A stretch of DNA of 64,000 bases from the NCBI GenBank assembly GCA_035395685.1, contig DAOPBR010000003.1, positions 45,239 to 109,238 of the forward strand. The letters run 5' to 3'. Shown piece by piece: positions 60,445 through 64,000 of the stretch. Position 1 is the stretch's first letter. The number at the start of each line of letters is the position of its first letter. A program made the position numbers and the translations under genes. Origin of the DNA: JAKJGA01 sp029554345 (GTDB lineage: Bacteria; Spirochaetota; UBA4802; JAFGJZ01). The notes under the pieces were generated by a model. It was not told the origin of the DNA. It did not search any database and saw nothing but the letters and a program-made list of their open reading frames with translations.

Positions 60445-61019
60445 TATCTTCCGGAAAGAACAGAAATAAATTTATCAGTAATGGCTTCAGCTGTGTCATT
60501 ATATGAGGTAGGGTGGTTCTGAACCCATATAATGTCCATTGTTGAAAGATCTATTGCTCTTCCCCAGCTGTATTTTTCCCAATCTGCCATCTCAAGAATT
60601 ATCAAATAGCGGACATCCCATCTGTCTCTGATAGATCTGAGAGTTTCGGCCTTGTTTAATTCGTAATTGTAAACATGAAGTTTGAATATGCTGTCGAAGC
60701 TCTTCTGTGCGCTTGTAATCGGCTGATCTCCGTTTTCTCCGACAACAGGAAGCTGTTCGTTATAGGCAAGATACTTGAAATCGCTGATATTAAAATAATC
60801 TTTCATCGTATAAATGTCGTTGGCGTTTATCGCCTTGACGTTGTATCCCTTTGCCATGAAACGCATGGTTATCATATTTTTCATCGGATTGGAACCGTCA
60901 ACTATCACTCCGATACTGCTTCCGGCAGGCACAGTTCGCTGTACATAGCTTCCGCCTTGCTGAGTGCTTGTGCAGGATGCGGTGAAAAGAATAATTGCCG
61001 ATATAACTGCTTTTTTCAT
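60444..61019 (-). CDS. Lipoprotein of the CsgG-like neighbourhood
   Basis: 191 residues, signal ending in the lipobox FTASC (Cys16). IGVIVDGSNPMKNMITMRFMAKGYNVKAINANDIYT in parts and WDVRYLIILEMADWEKYSWG are the recognisable strands; they recall the fold of CsgG-type proteins that start with G-x-x-V-D and carry ...LLGAxYLIxG. It is translated just before the TolB-like gene and probably forms a complex with it. Function unknown. Confidence 0.65.
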   Translation of the reverse strand: MKKAVISAIILFTASCTSTQQGGSYVQRTVPAGSSIGVIVDGSNPMKNMITMRFMAKGYNVKAINANDIYTMKDYFNISDFKYLAYNEQLPVVGENGDQPITSAQKSFDSIFKLHVYNYELNKAETLRSIRDRWDVRYLIILEMADWEKYSWGRAIDLSTMDIIWVQNHPTSYNDTAEAITDKFISVLSGR

Positions 61020-61128
61020 AAAACCCTCTGTGAATTGTCTCTGTAAACGGACTCAATAGGGATAATATGATATGATGAATTTAATGTCAAATAAATATTA
61101 TATTGCTTCTTTTAATATATGAATTGAT

Positions 61129-61165
61129 AAAATCGGGAGTGTTCCGCTGAAACTCTCCCGATTTT
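61129..61165 (-). terminator. Terminator of the GH9 gene
   Basis: 11-bp perfect stem (AAAATCGGGAG / CTCCCGATTTT) around a 15-nt loop, just beyond the GH9 stop on the minus strand. Ts follow in that direction. Confidence 0.75.
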
Positions 61166-61183
61166 ATTCTGATGATTAAAAAG

Positions 61184-62881
61184 CTAATAAGGCAGACTGT
61201 CAATTCTGCAGTCTTCATTTAAAAGGGATGAAATCCATATGTAATACGCTACATGAGGACTCCAGTATTCTGTTGTTCTCCAGTCCATGGTATTGTTCAT
61301 GTCCATAAAAGGCATATCGTCTTCTTCTCCGGCGATTCCGTTCATGACGCCGCCGATTATAAGTCCTAGAAAACGCGAATGAGGATAAGGGTTGTTTACT
61401 CCTTCGCCGGTCATCATGCAGGTGTTGATAGGGTTGAATCCCATGACCCATTCAAGCTGTTTTTTTGCGTGTGTTTTATATTCATCCTTGTTGAGAATTG
61501 AAGCAGAAAGAAAGAGGCCGACAGCGTTTGAGAGAAGATGGCTGTTCAGGCCGAAAGCGCATTTTCCTACAACCTCGGCAAAAAATCGGTACGAAAGTTC
61601 TCCTTCGAGTTTACGGTATACTTCTCCTTCAACTGTTTTGGAATATATTCCGTAAGGAATAATCCCGAAAGGCGATTTTTGCATTAATGGAATCAGGTAA
61701 CTGCCGCAGTAAAGTTCAATAGCAGTTTTCACTTCTTCTTTGAGCTTTGCCGGTTTCAGGTATTTAAAAACTTCCGCAAGCGCTATAAGGGGAATTCCTC
61801 CGTCTCTCGGATTTCTGAAGAAATCATTTTTTGAATTGTCTGCGTAAAAGAATCCCCGCAGATTTTTCTGGCCGAATTTAAATTCATTTTCCTGAAGGGA
61901 AAGTAATAGTTTTGTTTTGCTTTCGAGTTCGGAAAGAATTTTTTCATCGCCGGTTGCCGAGTAGAGTTCTTTCAGCGCGAGAACTGCCCATGATATTTCT
62001 TCGCATTTGTTTATGTCCTTTGTAAGCGCATAGCCGTAAGTTTTTAGTGCGGCTTTTTTGCAGATATCCGAATAATACGGATCGCTTTCAGAAAATGTGA
62101 GTGCATTCATAGATTCGAAGTAAACGAATTCCCACTGCACGACTCCGTCATACATTGTATTGATATGCCTGTCGTCTCCGTCTCCGATAACATTTTTTGT
62201 CCACCGGTTGTCGGAATTGTCGCCTTCGACTCCGCCTGCAACATCGTGGTATACAAGACCGGATTCGCTTTGAGCTTTTAGGAAATACTGATTACCCCAT
62301 TTGAGTTCACTTGGAATATCGCCGTGAGCAGGGTCGAAAACTCTCCAGTCGGGATTTCCGATACGTTTGAGATGGTTTAACGCGATTCCGAGCATCATGG
62401 TATGCGCTGTCCATTTGCGTAAATCTCCAGCATCGTGCCAGCCTCCGACTGTGTCGCAGTATTTTTTTGTGTCGCGGAATACGGCATCATCGAGATGGCA
62501 AGGACCGTGATAAAAGGGAACATGATCGCCGCATCTCTGAGCATGGATATAGTCGAACGGTTTTCGTATTGTCCGTCCGTAAATATCTTCTCTGATTTGA
62601 AATGGTACTGAATTATATTTGTTGTTGAGCGAAATAAGATAGATTCCGGGAGTTTTGAGTTCTGAAAAATCTGCAACAGCGTACTTACCCCATGGATAAT
62701 CATTCTTTTCAAGTTTTCCGGTGAAAATGACGGTGTTGGGTTTTGTGTTGGGGCCGATTTCGTTGTATCCCATTTCCGTGAGATTAATTACGCTGAATGA
62801 GTCGAATTCTTCATCTCCCCAGATGACAGCTTTCTTTTCTGATTTCGGTTTGAATCCGAGATGGTTCACTGATATTTTCAT
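61184..62881 (-). CDS. Glycoside hydrolase family 9 enzyme without signal peptide
   Basis: 565 residues from the ATG at 62881 (GGGAGGA upstream; a longer frame to 62965 crosses the promoter and operator). N-terminal CelD-type Ig-like domain (ISVNHLGFKPKSEKKAVIWG), then the GH9 (alpha/alpha)6 barrel with GGWHDAGDLRKWTAH (catalytic DAGD). Near the C-terminus come VNNPYPHSRFLG and MDWRTTEYWSPHVAYYIWIS, the region holding the catalytic Glu. With no signal peptide, it should act on imported beta-1,4-glucan oligosaccharides, as intracellular GH9 glucosidases or chito-oligosaccharidases do. Divergent from the GH5 gene. Confidence 0.9.
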   Translation of the reverse strand: MKISVNHLGFKPKSEKKAVIWGDEEFDSFSVINLTEMGYNEIGPNTKPNTVIFTGKLEKNDYPWGKYAVADFSELKTPGIYLISLNNKYNSVPFQIREDIYGRTIRKPFDYIHAQRCGDHVPFYHGPCHLDDAVFRDTKKYCDTVGGWHDAGDLRKWTAHTMMLGIALNHLKRIGNPDWRVFDPAHGDIPSELKWGNQYFLKAQSESGLVYHDVAGGVEGDNSDNRWTKNVIGDGDDRHINTMYDGVVQWEFVYFESMNALTFSESDPYYSDICKKAALKTYGYALTKDINKCEEISWAVLALKELYSATGDEKILSELESKTKLLLSLQENEFKFGQKNLRGFFYADNSKNDFFRNPRDGGIPLIALAEVFKYLKPAKLKEEVKTAIELYCGSYLIPLMQKSPFGIIPYGIYSKTVEGEVYRKLEGELSYRFFAEVVGKCAFGLNSHLLSNAVGLFLSASILNKDEYKTHAKKQLEWVMGFNPINTCMMTGEGVNNPYPHSRFLGLIIGGVMNGIAGEEDDMPFMDMNNTMDWRTTEYWSPHVAYYIWISSLLNEDCRIDSLPY

Positions 62882-62921
62882 TTTTTCCTCCCTTTGCGAC
62901 CCCAGATATTTATTGTTGACG

Positions 62922-62949
62922 ATTATATGCAGTCGGCATAATTTGTCAA
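62922..62949 (-). promoter_or_regulatory. GH9 promoter, full consensus
   Basis: On the minus strand TTGACA (62949-62944), 16-bp spacer, TATAAT (62927-62922), both perfect consensus boxes, about 40 bp before the start. Confidence 0.8.
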
Positions 62950-62961
62950 GCAAACGTTTGC
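62950..62961. promoter_or_regulatory. LacI-family operator-like palindrome
   Basis: GCAAACGTTTGC, a perfect 12-bp palindrome with the central ACGT typical of LacI-family sites, touching the GH9 -35 box and 29 bp before the GH5 start. It can control both genes. No LacI-type gene is in the window. Confidence 0.65.
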
Positions 62962-62990
62962 GCAATCGTAAAATTATTTAGGGGGTTAAT

Positions 62991-64000
62991 ATGAAAGACT
63001 ATATGAACGGACTGAATGTAGGCGGGTGGATTTCGCAATACTTCAATAAGGGTTATGAACACTTTGATTCATTTATTGTCGAGAAGGATTTTGAAAAAAT
63101 AGCTTCATGGGGCTTCGACCATATCCGCCTTCCTTTTGATTATGAAATACTTGAGAATAAGGATAATCCTTTTGTGTTTAATGAAAGGGCGTTCAAATAT
63201 CTCGATAACGCGGTTCAATGGTCAAAAAAATACGGTATATCTCTTCTATTGGATATGCATTCCGCCCCCGGATTCAGTTTCGGAAGCTATGAAGTCAGCA
63301 CTCTTTTCAAAAACAGAACTCAGCAGGAAATTTATATAAAACTGTGGGAGACAATAGCTCTGAGATATAAAAACGAAAAACATATCGCTTTTGATCTTTT
63401 GAACGAGTTGGTTCTTCCTTCACCTGAACCATGGAATAAACTTGTACGTGAATGTATTGCCTCAATTAGAAAAATAGATGCTGAACGTTTATTGATTTTC
63501 GGCGGAATAAATTATAATTCAATTTTTACTCTCAAGGATATTGAAATTTATGATGATGAAAATATCGCTTATACTTTTCATTTTTACGAGCCGATACTTT
63601 TTACGCATCAGAGAGCAGTATGGATGCCTTTTCTGGTGCATTATAATCAGACGCTGAATTATCCCGGAACATTTGATAATCTTGATAAACTGGTATCAGA
63701 TGTAAAAGACGGAAAAATAGGAGATATAGAGCAGTTTGATGTAAAAAGATATCTTACGAAGGAGCTTGATATTTCGCTCATGATTGAAGACATGCAGCCT
63801 GCCGTTGATTTCATAAACAAAACAGGAAAGAAACTTTATTGCGGCGAATTCGGTGTAATCGAATCGACTCCGATGAGAAGCCGCATTAACTGGTGCCGCG
63901 ATGCAGTATCTCTTTTTGAGCGGTATAAAATCGGACGTTCATACTGGACATATAAGGGAATGGACTTCGGTCTTCTTGACAGAAAAGGAAATCTTATCAG
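62991..64000 (+). CDS. Glycoside hydrolase family 5 enzyme (3' end outside window)
   Basis: 336 codons are visible and the frame is open at the right edge. GGGGG 6-10 nt before the ATG. Begins MKDYMNGLNVGGWISQYF, so there is no signal peptide. GH5 hallmarks: HIRLPFDYEIL, LLLDMHSAPG, the acid/base glutamate in FDLLNELVLP (about residue 140), FHFYEP and the nucleophile glutamate in LYCGEFGVIE (about 284), followed by YWTYKGMDFGLLD. This is the cellulase/exo-glucanase type. It probably completes a cytoplasmic beta-glucan oligosaccharide pathway with the divergent GH9 enzyme. Confidence 0.88.
   Translation, partial: MKDYMNGLNVGGWISQYFNKGYEHFDSFIVEKDFEKIASWGFDHIRLPFDYEILENKDNPFVFNERAFKYLDNAVQWSKKYGISLLLDMHSAPGFSFGSYEVSTLFKNRTQQEIYIKLWETIALRYKNEKHIAFDLLNELVLPSPEPWNKLVRECIASIRKIDAERLLIFGGINYNSIFTLKDIEIYDDENIAYTFHFYEPILFTHQRAVWMPFLVHYNQTLNYPGTFDNLDKLVSDVKDGKIGDIEQFDVKRYLTKELDISLMIEDMQPAVDFINKTGKKLYCGEFGVIESTPMRSRINWCRDAVSLFERYKIGRSYWTYKGMDFGLLDRKGNLI

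Noticed and set aside
1..64000. tRNA, rRNA or tmRNA genes
   Set aside because: No cloverleaf or rRNA sequence was noticed in any intergenic region; a covariance search would be needed to exclude small RNAs.

Overview
The window is a 64 kb piece of an AT-rich (GC judged by eye at a bit under 40%) chromosome from a motile, diderm bacterium. Spirochaetota is the best guess. Supporting this are an LL-diaminopimelate aminotransferase (dapL), a phosphofructokinase of the Treponema TP0108 type, FecR-domain and FlgT/CsgG-like envelope proteins, FlbD plus a DUF115 (Maf-like) protein, a PilZ protein of the kind seen in spirochaetes, many signal-peptide beta-barrels and lipoproteins, and RNase Y. No rRNA, tRNA, CRISPR array or intact mobile element was seen, and the phylum call is an inference.

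Layout. 0-2.8 kb: envelope genes. 3.0-6.1 kb: ilvB-ilvN-O-methyltransferase operon behind a consensus promoter and a 20-bp perfect palindrome. 6.3-9.1 kb: ABC-F ATPase, then arsR and a ProC-like reductase, each preceded by the same 24-bp operator-like site. 9.1-17.1 kb: envelope and housekeeping genes (hflX, coaD, rny, dxs, tlyA). 17.1-22.6 kb: dapL, a membrane sulfatase-fold enzyme, fecR, DUF115 and flbD. 22.7-32.1 kb: one long chemotaxis operon, cheY-STAS-cheA-mcp-cheW-cheR-cheB-cheD, ending in a divergent soluble receptor-like gene. 32.1-38.3 kb: mtnN, a FlgT-like lipoprotein, an MFS permease, and a second acetolactate synthase (ilvGM type) behind a complete attenuator with a Val/Ile/Leu-rich leader peptide that the supplied gene calls miss. 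38.4-41.9 kb: a TetR-led operon of a DUF6873/GME-fold protein, an HD hydrolase and an unusual radical SAM enzyme.

41.9-45.1 kb is the accessory part: about 500 bp packed with perfect hairpins, an unlisted 52-aa Cys-Cys protein, a DUF2892 membrane protein, an orphan gene and a HEPN-like gene. 45.2-53 kb returns to core genes (dnaX-ybaB-recR, der, a Lys-rich basic protein, PilZ, rluD-tsaE-tsaB). dnaX carries A9 and A10 runs where slippage would give a gamma-length product. 53-61 kb holds exported Fn3/TPR proteins, a DUF3187 barrel, phosphofructokinase and two CsgG/TolB-like envelope proteins. The window ends in a divergent GH9/GH5 pair, both apparently cytoplasmic, sharing a LacI-type palindrome.

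Taken together, the window covers branched-chain amino acid synthesis with layered control, chemotaxis and motility, translation and tRNA quality (tsaB, tsaE, rluD, tlyA, hflX, der), and intracellular beta-glucan oligosaccharide breakdown. The most notable findings are the ilv attenuator, the dnaX slippage site, the hairpin array, the twin ArsR operators and the radical SAM/HD/GME operon.
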